Shown piece after piece: positions 1 to 6,508 of a stretch of DNA of 40,721 nucleotides. The DNA comes from a virus. The position numbers were made by a program, and so were the translations under genes. The notes under the pieces were generated by a model. That model saw only the letters and a list, made by a program, of their open reading frames with translations, ran no database searches and had not been told where the DNA came from. The stretch spans positions 1 to 40,721 of the IMG/VR virus record IMGVR_UViG_3300049846_001456; one strand, written 5' to 3'. Each line of letters starts with the position of its first letter. The stretch's first letter is position 1.

Positions 1-144
1 ATATAGATGTCCCCCTGGTACTTTTGCGGGGGTGCAGGGGGTGATTCTTCTACTCAGATCTGGAGTAGTACCACTCACGTTATGAGTGAAGCTCTTGGTG
101 CTGACGCCATGCACGTAGTGCTGTATTAATAAATTTGCATCGAC
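1..144. other. Left edge, no gene seen
   Basis: No gene is supported here. A C-run and a G-run (about 11-45) can pair; on the minus strand CCCCCTG and CAGGGGG form a 7-bp stem downstream of the first minus-strand gene. There is no clear T-run, so it is only a possible terminator or 3' structure. Confidence 0.3.
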
Positions 145-411
145 TCATCGATGTAATTCTTGGTGTTGTTTCCAAGCTGCGCTGTGCATTTCATCAGCAG
201 TCATGGGTGGTTCACCTGTTTCATCTGGTTCGTAATCAACATCAAGTTCATTCTCAAGTAGAGGAATGATCTCATCTTCCAGCAATGCAAGCATGCTGAA
301 GGTTAGATGTTGATCCATTTGATGACGCTTGTTCTCACGCTTGGTAACCTCCTTGAGTTCAGCAAGGATGTTGTTGAGTACTGTGTACTCGTTGACGTAG
401 TTTGTTGCCAT
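145..411 (-). CDS. Small acidic protein of unknown function
   Basis: An 88-residue soluble protein that I do not recognise. It is predicted helical in its first half, with a Lys/Arg/Glu-rich stretch near residues 20-32, and acidic in the second half (DVDYEPDETGEPP). The ATG is preceded at 420-428 (plus coordinates) by the minus-strand motif CAACTCAAC, 8 nt upstream, with no Shine-Dalgarno. It is the last gene seen of the leftward block. Function cannot be inferred; an early host-takeover protein is possible from position only. Confidence 0.75.
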   Translation of the reverse strand: MATNYVNEYTVLNNILAELKEVTKRENKRHQMDQHLTFSMLALLEDEIIPLLENELDVDYEPDETGEPPMTADEMHSAAWKQHQELHR

Positions 412-475
412 GGATTTGTGTTGAGTTGAGTGTGTGTTGTTTTGGCAGGTCAGTAGTTATCCGACAATACCTCAA

Positions 476-497
476 GGGATATAACGATATAACGCTA
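476..497. promoter_or_regulatory. ATAACGATA-type motif, possible operator or promoter
   Basis: The sequence ATAACGATAT at 481-490 is followed by AACGCTATCG. The same ATAACGATA core makes up half of the perfect palindrome at 4242-4257. It sits between two minus-strand genes, about 70 nt upstream of the gene starting at 411. A shared regulator site is an inference from two occurrences. Confidence 0.3.
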
Positions 498-500
498 TCG

Positions 501-815
501 TCAAGTTGTTGTTGAAGTATTGGCATGTATTGGCACATTCTGTGTGCTATCCAATACTTGCCCTGGATCTTTCAGGATCCACTTGGTGTAAGGAACATTG
601 CTTCGATCCACAGATAACAACTTCTTCTCCTCCAATGCTTCCAACGCACGGAAATATTCCTTCAGGCGACTGGATTGCATTGGCATTGGTGGTACATAAC
701 ATGTTTGATCTCCGTGTTTCGCACGGAAGTTCAAGTAATACATGTAAATGTTCCGTTGGTTTACGGTAAGACGTAAACTTGGTGGATGCTGCAATTGTTC
801 CTTGGTGTAAGGCAT
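501..815 (-). CDS. Possible winged-helix DNA-binding protein
   Basis: A 104-residue protein. The middle part (residues about 45-80) reads as a recognition-helix-and-wing pattern: an amphipathic helix around EYFRALEALEEKKLL, then a short strand segment VDRS...YTKWILKDP. This is the order of a small winged helix. The N-terminus is rich in aromatic residues and the C-terminus is Thr/Asn-rich and probably disordered. The start codon is preceded by AAACTCAAC, a variant of the leader motif, 5 nt upstream. The winged-helix assignment is a visual impression, not a family match. Confidence 0.6.
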   Translation of the reverse strand: MPYTKEQLQHPPSLRLTVNQRNIYMYYLNFRAKHGDQTCYVPPMPMQSSRLKEYFRALEALEEKKLLSVDRSNVPYTKWILKDPGQVLDSTQNVPIHANTSTTT

Positions 816-833
816 GTTGCGTTGAGTTTGAAT

Positions 834-1202
834 TCAGCAGTAGTGTGGACGCTCCGCAGGATAGCGTTTAGCTAGTCCGTTTGAGAAACCAAGTTCGATG
901 TTGAAGTAAGTTGTTGAATCTCCAAGAGATGGCTGGCCTTCGATTTCGTACTCTTCGAAGTACTGGATGAAGGTTTGGATCGCCTGCTTCTTGGAGAAGA
1001 TACAGTGGCTTCGGACTGGGTATCCTGCTTGGTACCACCATCCACCTTCTTCAGGCCCACCGTAGTTGAGCGTGGTTTCGTGGATGGTGATGACCGTTGG
1101 ATCTTCGTGTTCGAAGTACTTGTGGGTGTCGTAGGCGTTGATTGCGTAACGAGCTTTGTAGGTTTTGGGGTAGAACTTCTTGAGTTCTGAGATGTAAGAC
1201 AT
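834..1202 (-). CDS. Conserved-looking hypothetical protein, aromatic-rich
   Basis: A 122-residue soluble protein, unusually rich in Tyr, Phe, His and Gly. The central GGPEEGGWWYQAGYPV segment (about residues 48-63) is the most distinctive part. It is followed by a helix with SKKQAIQTFIQYFEEYE. I do not recognise a family. The start at 1202 has an upstream GGAG on the minus strand, so unlike most of its neighbours it may use a Shine-Dalgarno. A second frame on the same strand (start near 1303) runs through most of it; the composition of this frame looks more protein-like. Confidence 0.7.
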   Translation of the reverse strand: MSYISELKKFYPKTYKARYAINAYDTHKYFEHEDPTVITIHETTLNYGGPEEGGWWYQAGYPVRSHCIFSKKQAIQTFIQYFEEYEIEGQPSLGDSTTYFNIELGFSNGLAKRYPAERPHYC

Positions 1203-1303
1203 GATGCAAACTCCGTAATGATGATTGAAATGATAGTGATCAGGATGACGATGATGTCACCGTCATCCCATGCTTGTTTCAGTGTGTAATTAAGTTTGGT
1301 CAT
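1203..1303 (-). other. Possible small membrane-peptide reading frame
   Basis: Between the stop of the 1290-1481 gene and the start of the 834-1202 gene, a minus-strand frame beginning at an ATG at about 1303 encodes MTKLNYTLKQAWDDGD followed by a strongly hydrophobic Ile/Val/Thr run. This would be one transmembrane helix. The frame has no stop before the downstream gene and continues to about 872 as Ser/Thr/Pro-rich sequence, which looks like shadow coding. Either it is an overprinted membrane protein or only its first 35 codons reflect something real. Confidence 0.25.
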
Positions 1304-1481
1304 CGTCTTCATGTGTGTTGGTTACAGTAAATCCAATGAATGTTCCATCTTCATCTTCGATGAGGGACCATTCAGATTGAAGTGATTCACGCATGGCTTG
1401 CTCTTGTTCGTCTGCAATGTCGGCCATTGCATCCAGCAAGTCAGCACTGCGTTGTTCATCAATAAAATTAAGGTCGTTCAT
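1290..1481 (-). CDS. Small acidic protein
   Basis: A 63-residue, very acidic protein. Residues 1-40 are predicted helical (ADLLDAMADIADEQEQAM) and the C-terminus is Asp/Glu-rich. No family recognised. ATTCAACTC abuts the ATG directly, another copy of the leader motif used by this minus-strand block. Small acidic early proteins in phages often act as inhibitors or DNA mimics, but nothing here proves that. Confidence 0.65.
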   Translation of the reverse strand: MNDLNFIDEQRSADLLDAMADIADEQEQAMRESLQSEWSLIEDEDGTFIGFTVTNTHEDDDQT

Positions 1482-1623
1482 GAGTTGAATTGAATAAAGT
1501 AAATGGACAGTTTAAGGACGCCGCAGGCGGATCCAAAGAAATACAAAGATAACTCTTTGATCTCATTGAATCCACACCGCGTGTGTCCAGGTCCAGTCGT
1601 AGTAATTATGTACTACTGCGGTG
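1482..1623 (-). other. Intergenic region with two hairpins
   Basis: The 140-nt gap between minus-strand genes holds, on the minus strand, GTAGTA-CATAAT-TACTAC (6-bp stem, about 1602-1619) and CAAAGA-GTTA-TCTTTG (6-bp stem, about 1544-1559) followed by a short T-rich stretch. The second could be a weak terminator or processing site. No gene is seen. Confidence 0.35.
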
Positions 1624-2049
1624 TCAAGGCTGTACGTGGTTCCAGCCGTTACCATTGGCAATCTGTGAGATGCGACAATGGCTGACACCATAGATGCGAC
1701 CAAGTTCGTAATAAGCCTTGGTCTTGCTTGTGAACTTGGACATAAGCTCTGGATCTGCAAGGATTTGCTTGAGTTCTTTCACCTTATCTTCTGTGAGTTT
1801 CTGAGCAAAGCGATAACCTGTCGAAGCATTATCTCTTGAAGTCTTGGTAACACTCTTAACAGCCATTACCTTTGGCGCTGGCTGTTGGAGGGGAGGACGG
1901 GGAGTTGTATCAAAGGTTATGTTCTTGAGTGGGAAGCCAAGAGTCACTGATGTTCCGTCTTTGATGACGGAGATTGTGACCTTGCCATCCCTGGTAATCA
2001 CAGAGACGTGATCAGGTGATTGAACGTCGAGTTGAGAGAGAGCTTCCAT
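1624..2049 (-). CDS. Helix-turn-helix DNA-binding protein
   Basis: A 141-residue protein with two parts. The N-terminal half (residues 1-60) is beta-rich, with Val/Ile alternating (SVITRDGKVTISVIKDGTSV). The C-terminal half contains KLTEDKVKELKQILADP, then YELGRIYGVSHCRISQIANG and NGWNHV. This is the standard pattern of small phage and homing-endonuclease HTH modules (LTE..V..I, YGVS...I..I..G..W.H). An in-frame ATG exists at 2109, but CAATTCAAC lies just upstream of the ATG at 2049, matching the leaders of neighbouring genes, so I chose 2049. It is probably a transcriptional regulator. Confidence 0.75.
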   Translation of the reverse strand: MEALSQLDVQSPDHVSVITRDGKVTISVIKDGTSVTLGFPLKNITFDTTPRPPLQQPAPKVMAVKSVTKTSRDNASTGYRFAQKLTEDKVKELKQILADPELMSKFTSKTKAYYELGRIYGVSHCRISQIANGNGWNHVQP

Positions 2050-2133
2050 GGGTTGAATTGGAATCGTATGCAGGCTAGCGGCGGTAAGCCAAGTGGCAAG
2101 TACCACCACTAGCTATTGTTCAGATTCAGGACA

Positions 2134-2361
2134 CTAGTCGTGGGGTATGAAGTCAGTGTCATTGAGCAGCTGATGGACTGACAGGCAGTCTTCAGCAATC
2201 TCATCTTGAGTACTGTCTTCCCAGTCTTCCGTCTGTTCCTCGATCACCTCGCAGCCAACGTCTTCGAGTTGATTAAGGAACTTGCCCCAGCTTGGAGCTT
2301 CGCCCCAGACGTGGGCGTAGCGACCGGATGCGTCAGTGACGAGTGCGATGTGGATGCTCAT
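2134..2361 (-). CDS. Small acidic protein
   Basis: A 75-residue acidic protein. Its N-terminal strand-like segment (HIALVTDASGRYAHVWGEAP) leads into a Glu/Asp-rich helical region. A perfect CAACTCAAC directly abuts the ATG and itself lies inside the 3' end of the upstream gene (2333-2542), which it overlaps by 29 nt. Translation is probably coupled or internal. No family recognised. Confidence 0.7.
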   Translation of the reverse strand: MSIHIALVTDASGRYAHVWGEAPSWGKFLNQLEDVGCEVIEEQTEDWEDSTQDEIAEDCLSVHQLLNDTDFIPHD

Positions 2362-2542
2362 GTTGAGTTGTGGTGTTAGGTGATGTGATGTCGATGCCCA
2401 GCATGGCTGGTACAGTTACAACACTGATGAGTACCGCAAGGAATGCGACCATCAGGTTGTTGATCCGTCGAGTCTTATTAGACTCACCATAAGAATCCAG
2501 ATTGATGTACTGGTTTTTGCCGAGGCGTACGGTATGTTTCAT
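2333..2542 (-). CDS. Small single-pass membrane protein
   Basis: A 69-residue protein with a basic N-terminal part (KHTVRLGKNQ, NKTRR), one hydrophobic helix at about residues 30-50 (MVAFLAVLISVVTVPAML) and a His/Thr/Arg-rich tail. By the positive-inside rule the N-terminus is cytoplasmic. The ATG overlaps the stop of the upstream gene (ATGA at 2539-2542), indicating translational coupling, which fits its lack of the leader motif. Function unknown. Confidence 0.7.
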   Translation of the reverse strand: MKHTVRLGKNQYINLDSYGESNKTRRINNLMVAFLAVLISVVTVPAMLGIDITSPNTTTQHEHPHRTRH

Positions 2543-2697
2543 CGGTAGATTTCGAAACTAGGAGCGGGCTTGATCTTGCCGTCTTGGTAATCAAGTACCA
2601 GACGTTGCAGATTACGGCGGTGGTAACAAACCTTCTCGTATTCTGCTATTGGGACGTATCCCAATGAATAGAAGATCTTGTTAATGAATTTGCGCAT
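2539..2697 (-). CDS. Small basic protein
   Basis: A 52-residue protein, basic and aromatic-rich (RKFINKIFYSLGYVP, YHRRNLQRLVLDYQ). An upstream ATG at 2775 would extend it, but that extension lies inside the structured linker at 2724-2800. The ATG at 2697 follows CATCTCAAC, a leader-motif variant, so 2697 is the better start. It overlaps the next gene by ATGA. No family recognised. Confidence 0.6.
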   Translation of the reverse strand: MRKFINKIFYSLGYVPIAEYEKVCYHRRNLQRLVLDYQDGKIKPAPSFEIYR

Positions 2698-2723
2698 GTG
2701 TTGAGATGTTGGGTAATTGAATT

Positions 2724-2800
2724 GCAGGATGTTGAATCCTGCAGAAAACCCACCGCTGATACAGGGTTGCATCAACGGAAGGGTTAAGTGCAGGAATCAG
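2724..2800 (-). repeat. Structured intergenic linker, copy 1
   Basis: The first of four related elements between early genes. On the minus strand it begins TGATTCCTGC, has a longer variable middle (77 nt in total), and ends GCAGGATTCAACATCCTGC. The right half alone forms a perfect 8-bp hairpin TGCAGGAT-TCAAC-ATCCTGCA. Alternatively GATTCCTGCA pairs with TGCAGGATTC, with one conserved mismatch. Confidence 0.8.
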
Positions 2801-2801
2801 A

Positions 2802-3230
2802 TCAGAATGGGATTTCTTCCAGGGTTGGCTCAACCTTGGCCGGTGCTTCAGTCTTTGCTGCAGGCTTACGACCGAACTCGTAATCCCTTACAGTCAGCTG
2901 TAGCTCGGGTCGCTTGAGCACCTGGAGCTGTCCATCTTGATCTTGGTATGTCGTACGAATACCAGTGATACGTCCGTAGACACGCAACTCTTGACCGACA
3001 ACGAGATTGCCGTTGGAGTATGCAGTGTTAAGGCCGTTGCTATTCGTAAATGTAACAGTGATCTGAACCATGGAGTTCAGATTATGAATTAGTTTGATAG
3101 CAACGAATACAGAGTTGTCTGCTTCGTTGGTGTACTGCTTAATAAACGCAATGCGTCCAGAGAACTGGACTTGTTGCGAGTCTGCGTACTGCTTGAGTTC
3201 AGCAGTGTCAGTAGCAGGTGTGAATGTCAT
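2802..3230 (-). CDS. ssb: SSB-like single-stranded DNA-binding protein
   Basis: A 142-residue protein. The body reads as an OB-fold: strands around VQFSGRIAFIKQY, NSVFVAIKLIHN, MVQITVTFTN, QELRVYGRITGI and LQLTVRDYEF. It is followed by an Ala/Lys/Pro/Glu linker and a C-terminal tail ending EEIPF. Bacterial and phage SSBs end in a similar acidic tip (DDIPF type) that recruits partner proteins. Length and tail both fit. The ATG is preceded by two overlapping copies of the CAACTCAAC motif. It would coat replication and recombination intermediates. The fold is inferred by eye; the tail is the strongest evidence. Confidence 0.7.
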   Translation of the reverse strand: MTFTPATDTAELKQYADSQQVQFSGRIAFIKQYTNEADNSVFVAIKLIHNLNSMVQITVTFTNSNGLNTAYSNGNLVVGQELRVYGRITGIRTTYQDQDGQLQVLKRPELQLTVRDYEFGRKPAAKTEAPAKVEPTLEEIPF

Positions 3231-3253
3231 GGTGCTGAGTTGAGTTGAATGTG

Positions 3254-3311
3254 TACAGGATGTTGAGTCCTGCAGTAACCCATCCTTGCGGATGGGAAAG
3301 TGCAGAAGTCA
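3254..3311 (-). repeat. Structured intergenic linker, copy 2
   Basis: On the minus strand the stop codon of the 3309-3548 gene is the first triplet of the element (TGACTTCTGC). The inner stem is CCCATCC-GCAA-GGATGGG and the element closes with GCAGGACTCAACATCCTGTA. Outer and inner stems keep pairing although the inner sequence differs from the other copies. Confidence 0.8.
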
Positions 3312-3548
3312 GTCCTCCATAAATGCATCAGCAAGCATTGTGATACCTGCATTGCAGTCGTTGTAGTAATCAACCATCTCTGCATGAAGTGCACCGACAC
3401 CTATGGGTATACCGCCGCCAAGTGTACGAACTGATAGTTCGATCCACTCGCTTCGTTCGGTGAACACTTCGTAGTGAAGTTGAGTTGATTCACCACCGTA
3501 CCAGACAATGCGATCACATGCTTCTTCGCAAGGTTGATAAATGAACAT
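3309..3548 (-). CDS. Small protein of unknown function
   Basis: A 79-residue soluble protein (MFIYQPCEEACDRIVWYGG...), mixed alpha/beta in appearance, with an acidic end. An upstream ATG at 3599 would add codons that fall inside linker copy 3, so the ATG at 3548 is chosen. Its TGA stop is embedded in linker copy 2. No family recognised; by position it is an early gene. Confidence 0.65.
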   Translation of the reverse strand: MFIYQPCEEACDRIVWYGGESTQLHYEVFTERSEWIELSVRTLGGGIPIGVGALHAEMVDYYNDCNAGITMLADAFMED

Positions 3549-3569
3549 GATTGTGATGAGCTGGTGAAT

Positions 3570-3620
3570 ACAGGATGTTGAGTCCTGTTGAGGGGCCAAG
3601 TGGCCCCAGAGCAGGAGTCA
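3570..3620 (-). repeat. Structured intergenic linker, copy 3
   Basis: It begins with the stop codon of the 3618-3815 gene (TGACTCCTGC). It has a perfect 7-bp inner stem GGGGCCA-CT-TGGCCCC and ends with CAGGACTCAACATCCTGT. ACAGGA and TCCTGT can also pair locally. Confidence 0.85.
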
Positions 3621-3815
3621 AAGGTAACGCTTATCAACGCAATAGAATGCATCACCAATAAAGCTGGTGAGCATTACAAGTTGGTGCCCTGACTTACTTG
3701 GACATGTCTTGAGTGCATGTTGGTTAAGCATCTTCTGCCCGCCAACAGACAACAGCATGCCAATGCCAGTGCCCATGATCATTGCAATGCAAGCTTGAGT
3801 GAATGCTTTGTCCAT
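3618..3815 (-). CDS. Small membrane protein with Cys pair
   Basis: A 65-residue protein. An N-terminal hydrophobic helix (residues about 8-26, ACIAMIMGTGIGMLLSVGG) is followed by a short soluble domain with two cysteines and the C-terminal sequence YCVDKRYL. The adjacent gene at 3885-4070 has the same plan, ending WCVDNGYKIN, so the two look like diverged tandem duplicates. The helix could be a membrane anchor or uncleaved signal, with the cysteines outside the membrane. Function unknown. Confidence 0.65.
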   Translation of the reverse strand: MDKAFTQACIAMIMGTGIGMLLSVGGQKMLNQHALKTCPSKSGHQLVMLTSFIGDAFYCVDKRYL

Positions 3816-3836
3816 GATGTGGTAGTAATAATGTAT

Positions 3837-3887
3837 ACAGGATGTTGAGTCCTGTTGAGGGGACCGTAGTCCCCAGAGCAGGAGTCA
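3837..3887 (-). repeat. Structured intergenic linker, copy 4
   Basis: Almost identical to copy 3 outside the inner stem, which is GGGGAC-TACG-GTCCCC. The TGA stop of the 3885-4070 gene is again the first triplet. The different inner stem with preserved pairing suggests selection for structure. Confidence 0.85.
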
Positions 3888-4070
3888 GTTAATCTTGTAG
3901 CCGTTGTCTACGCACCAGTCCTTGTGAGTGCGATCAAGTTCTTCAGGCCAATCGTTAGCCTGGCACTGACGAGCAGTTGCTTTATCAAGTAGATGTATAC
4001 CGACTTGACTGGCTGCGCCAGCAGTAATGGCAGTGAACAAAACAAAGATAAACAGTTGAGCTTTAATCAT
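3885..4070 (-). CDS. Small membrane or secreted protein with Cys pair
   Basis: A 61-residue protein. Its N-terminal hydrophobic helix follows one Lys (IKAQLFIFVLFTAITAGAA), which looks like a signal anchor; AGAA-S could be a cleavage site. A soluble part follows, with Cys in TARQCQ and WCVDNGY. It resembles the neighbouring 3618-3815 protein. Two CAACTCAAC motifs precede the ATG. It is the first gene of the leftward block, so it follows the presumed leftward promoter region. Confidence 0.65.
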   Translation of the reverse strand: MIKAQLFIFVLFTAITAGAASQVGIHLLDKATARQCQANDWPEELDRTHKDWCVDNGYKIN

Positions 4071-4241
4071 GATTCAGTTGAGTTGGTGTTGAGTTGAAGT
4101 TGCTACGTTTAACGTCCAGCTCGACGATGAGTCAATGTAATCACAATTGATATCTAAGTTCCTGTTGAGTGACTGTCCTGTCTGGCAAAGGGGAGAGGGC
4201 GGAGCAGCAGAGTCCTATACGCAACATAATAATATGATCAT

Positions 4242-4257
4242 ATAACGATATCGTTAT
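4242..4257. promoter_or_regulatory. Perfect 16-bp palindrome, candidate operator
   Basis: ATAACGATATCGTTAT is a perfect palindrome in the region upstream of the leftward block. The half-site ATAACGATA recurs at 481-489. Perfect palindromes of this size next to a transcription switch are typical dimeric repressor sites. The HTH protein at 1624-2049 is one possible binder. Confidence 0.45.
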
Positions 4258-4499
4258 GTATTTACGTGTTAATTGCGCGTCTTGTTGATAATCATTCTCA
4301 ATAATTTATCCAAAATTCGCACCACTATACCCCACCCTATCCTTTCCTTGACCATCACCCCCTTTCTTTTTTTCTATACACATTACGTGTCGCGTAGGGG
4401 TCTGGAGAAGGCCCAGAAATTTTATTTTCCTTTTTGGGTGCTATATGAGGCCGGTTTTTTTGACAAAAGTGTCGGTATATCTAGGGTTTTGCCCTAATT

Positions 4500-4531
4500 T
4501 TTAAACAAAAAGCCAGGGTTTTATCCCTGGC
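4500..4531 (-). terminator. Rho-independent terminator for the 4558-4770 gene
   Basis: On the minus strand, GCCAGGG-ATAAAA-CCCTGGC is followed at once by TTTTTG and more T-rich sequence. The stem is a perfect 7 bp and lies 26 nt past the stop of the minus-strand gene. Confidence 0.85.
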
Positions 4532-4557
4532 GTTTATCAAATTTTAAGTTTTTGATC

Positions 4558-4770
4558 TTAATCAATATTTGTTCTAGCCCATTTCACGGCTGCAGTCGCA
4601 GCTTTTGCCCTTTTTTCCAAATCAGGACGCTCTTGATTTAGTTTATCGCGTGCGCCAATAATAAAATTGGTGACTGTAAGGTTATCAACACCCTTTTTTT
4701 CCATTTCTTCGGCTTTGTCTGCAATTGCGGTTAGAGCAATGCCTCTTTCCAACCGGTTCTTAGGATCCAT
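4558..4770 (-). CDS. Small helical protein of unknown function
   Basis: A 70-residue, highly charged and probably all-helical protein (AIADKAEEMEKKGVDN, KLNQERPDLEKRAKAATAAVKWAR). It is followed by its own intrinsic terminator. It is divergent from the first structural gene at 4882. There is no clear Shine-Dalgarno before its ATG. It could be a regulator or a small virion protein; the sequence does not decide. Confidence 0.65.
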   Translation of the reverse strand: MDPKNRLERGIALTAIADKAEEMEKKGVDNLTVTNFIIGARDKLNQERPDLEKRAKAATAAVKWARTNID

Positions 4771-4784
4771 TTTGCCGTTATCAA

Positions 4785-4803
4785 AGCACTTTTGCTGATA
4801 ACA
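4785..4803. promoter_or_regulatory. Inverted repeat between divergent genes
   Basis: TTATC and GATAA arms flank an inner AGC/GCT pair in the gap between the minus gene starting at 4770 and the plus gene starting at 4882. It could be an operator or an RNA hairpin in the minus-strand leader. Confidence 0.3.
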
Positions 4804-4840
4804 GTCTACTGTATTTATTTTTCTCCTGGTTTTTTACGTT

Positions 4841-4846
4841 TAGAAT
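4841..4846 (+). promoter_or_regulatory. TANAAT box (TAGAAT) before 4882 gene
   Basis: TTTAGAAT lies 35 nt upstream of the ATG. It is the first of the series of TANAAT boxes upstream of plus-strand genes; no -35 element is obvious. Confidence 0.45.
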
Positions 4847-4881
4847 GCAAATAGCAAGCAGAATTACAAATAAGGTATCAA

Positions 4882-6507
4882 ATGGCTTTAGCACCAGCTG
4901 ACTTTTATGCTTATAGCCGTGCCACCGGTGTTTCAATACCAGAAGATCCAGAAGAAAGGGCTCAGTTAGCTCCAGAGGTACTTGAATTTCGCCGCAATCA
5001 ATTAAAATCTTCCCAACAAGAGTCAAACCCACTGGCTGCTCTTGGTACTGCAGCAGCCGCTGTGGGTGCGTTAGCTGGTTTGGGGTTTGGTGCTGCCAGA
5101 TTACTTGGTCGTGGGCGACAGATCCCTAAAGCTACGGGCCGTTCTGCTACCGCTGGAGTACGCCAAGTTGATTTGGGTAATGTTGAAGCAGTACGCCAAG
5201 CTTCTGCTGCCACTATCCCTGGAGCATCACAACCCGCTCCTAGTAAAATGCCGCCTTCCGTAGCGGTTGATGAAGAATATCAAGCATTTAGACCTGATCC
5301 AAAAGAATTTATTAGTCGTGACGTTGCCGAAGCACGGCGTCAAGCTGCAACACAAAATCTTCTTCAAGCTGCTCAACAACGCAGCATGCCTTATCAGCTG
5401 GAGATTCCAAATATTAAGCCAACTTTGATGGGTGTGCGTTACCCAGGGGTTACAACTGGAGATATTGTTACTGGCGAGCTGCAATATCAAGCACCCTCTC
5501 GATCTCTTTCTATTGCACCTGAACAATTATCTCTTGGACTAAATACTTTAACTTCTATTCAAAATGCTTCTAAACCACTCAATCTTAACCAATTTAATAA
5601 CGCGGTTGAATCTGGTACAAACCAAATCATTAACCGTGAGAATCTTCAGTTACAACGTTTGACTGACCAAGAAAAAGTTGAGGAAGCTACATCAAGTTTT
5701 ATTAGCCAACGCTTAAACAATATCAATCGAGGTTACGGCCCTACACGCGGTGAGCTTCGCGTTCAGATGACCGAAGGTCAGATGGATGCTTTTAATCGTT
5801 TAATGGCTTTAAGCGAAGAAGAGGCTCTTGGTCCCATTCCAGAACGCACTGCTTTAAACATTGGGCCAGAAGCACGGATTACTAAAACTGCTGCCGGAGG
5901 TGCTATTCGTGGTGCATCCCCCAGCTATCAAATCTTTACGACAGAAGATCGCCCACGGCAGTTATCGCCCACCGCCGCAAACATTCCCCCGGAACTCGGC
6001 CCAGATGTACCTGGTAGTCAGAGGGCAACAGGTGGTTATGTTCCAGAGTGGTTATCGCAAGCAACAGCGGGTAAATCATATTCATTACCAGAAGGTGAGA
6101 CGGGTCCTTCCAAACAAGAAATCATGTATTCCGCTCTGGATCGTATTCGTCCAGAGGCAAATGAAGTAACGCCTGGAATTGGTGTTTACGGCATTGAGCC
6201 GGCGTATGTACCTGGAGCGCAAAGCAAAGTTACTGGCGAATACTCTGAAGCGGCATATCGTAAACCTACCGCCGTCTCACGCGGCCAACAAAAACGTAAT
6301 CCGTTCTCCGGTTTATCTGATGCGGATATAATTCGTATTAGTGAATCTGCACCGCCTGCGCAAGCAAAAGCAATGCAGCAACAACTTGCAGCTCGCCGCT
6401 CTGTCGATGTTTCTCGTGATATGACAAGAATCATGCAGAGCTATCCCAAAGAAGTTGCACAACAAAAACTTATCGAATACGTCCAGACTTTAAGGGGTTC
6501 TATCTGA
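4882..6507 (+). CDS. Putative virion protein with Ala/Gly membrane segment
   Basis: A 541-residue protein that I do not recognise. After a short acidic N-terminal part, residues about 49-75 form an Ala/Gly-rich hydrophobic helix (PLAALGTAAAAVGALAGLG) with the small-residue spacing of a glycine zipper, ending in an Arg-rich patch. The remainder is Pro/Gln/Ser-rich with long stretches of low hydrophobicity, as in internal virion or ejection proteins. AAGG lies upstream of the ATG. It opens the rightward block and is followed by a close-packed row of unknown genes sharing this composition. Confidence 0.8.
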   Translation: MALAPADFYAYSRATGVSIPEDPEERAQLAPEVLEFRRNQLKSSQQESNPLAALGTAAAAVGALAGLGFGAARLLGRGRQIPKATGRSATAGVRQVDLGNVEAVRQASAATIPGASQPAPSKMPPSVAVDEEYQAFRPDPKEFISRDVAEARRQAATQNLLQAAQQRSMPYQLEIPNIKPTLMGVRYPGVTTGDIVTGELQYQAPSRSLSIAPEQLSLGLNTLTSIQNASKPLNLNQFNNAVESGTNQIINRENLQLQRLTDQEKVEEATSSFISQRLNNINRGYGPTRGELRVQMTEGQMDAFNRLMALSEEEALGPIPERTALNIGPEARITKTAAGGAIRGASPSYQIFTTEDRPRQLSPTAANIPPELGPDVPGSQRATGGYVPEWLSQATAGKSYSLPEGETGPSKQEIMYSALDRIRPEANEVTPGIGVYGIEPAYVPGAQSKVTGEYSEAAYRKPTAVSRGQQKRNPFSGLSDADIIRISESAPPAQAKAMQQQLAARRSVDVSRDMTRIMQSYPKEVAQQKLIEYVQTLRGSI

Positions 6508-6508
6508 C

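Larger units (their letters stand above)
4071..4557. other. Non-coding switch region
   Basis: A 487-nt stretch with no convincing gene. It holds a possible degenerate linker copy (CCTGTTGAG near 4161 and GAGCAGCAGAGTC near 4202-4214), a 16-bp palindrome at 4242-4257, a pyrimidine-rich stretch at about 4320-4380, and a terminator at its right end. It probably carries the promoter for the leftward early block. A frame at 4273-4497 was rejected on composition. Confidence 0.5.

Noticed and set aside
872-1202. Downstream part of the frame starting near 1303
   Set aside because: Ser/Thr/Pro/Lys-rich and opposed by a more protein-like frame; treated as shadow apart from the first helix.
4273-4497. 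74-codon plus-strand frame in the switch region
   Set aside because: Composition is Ile/Phe/Leu-heavy from AT-rich DNA, with no ribosome site and no protein-like pattern.
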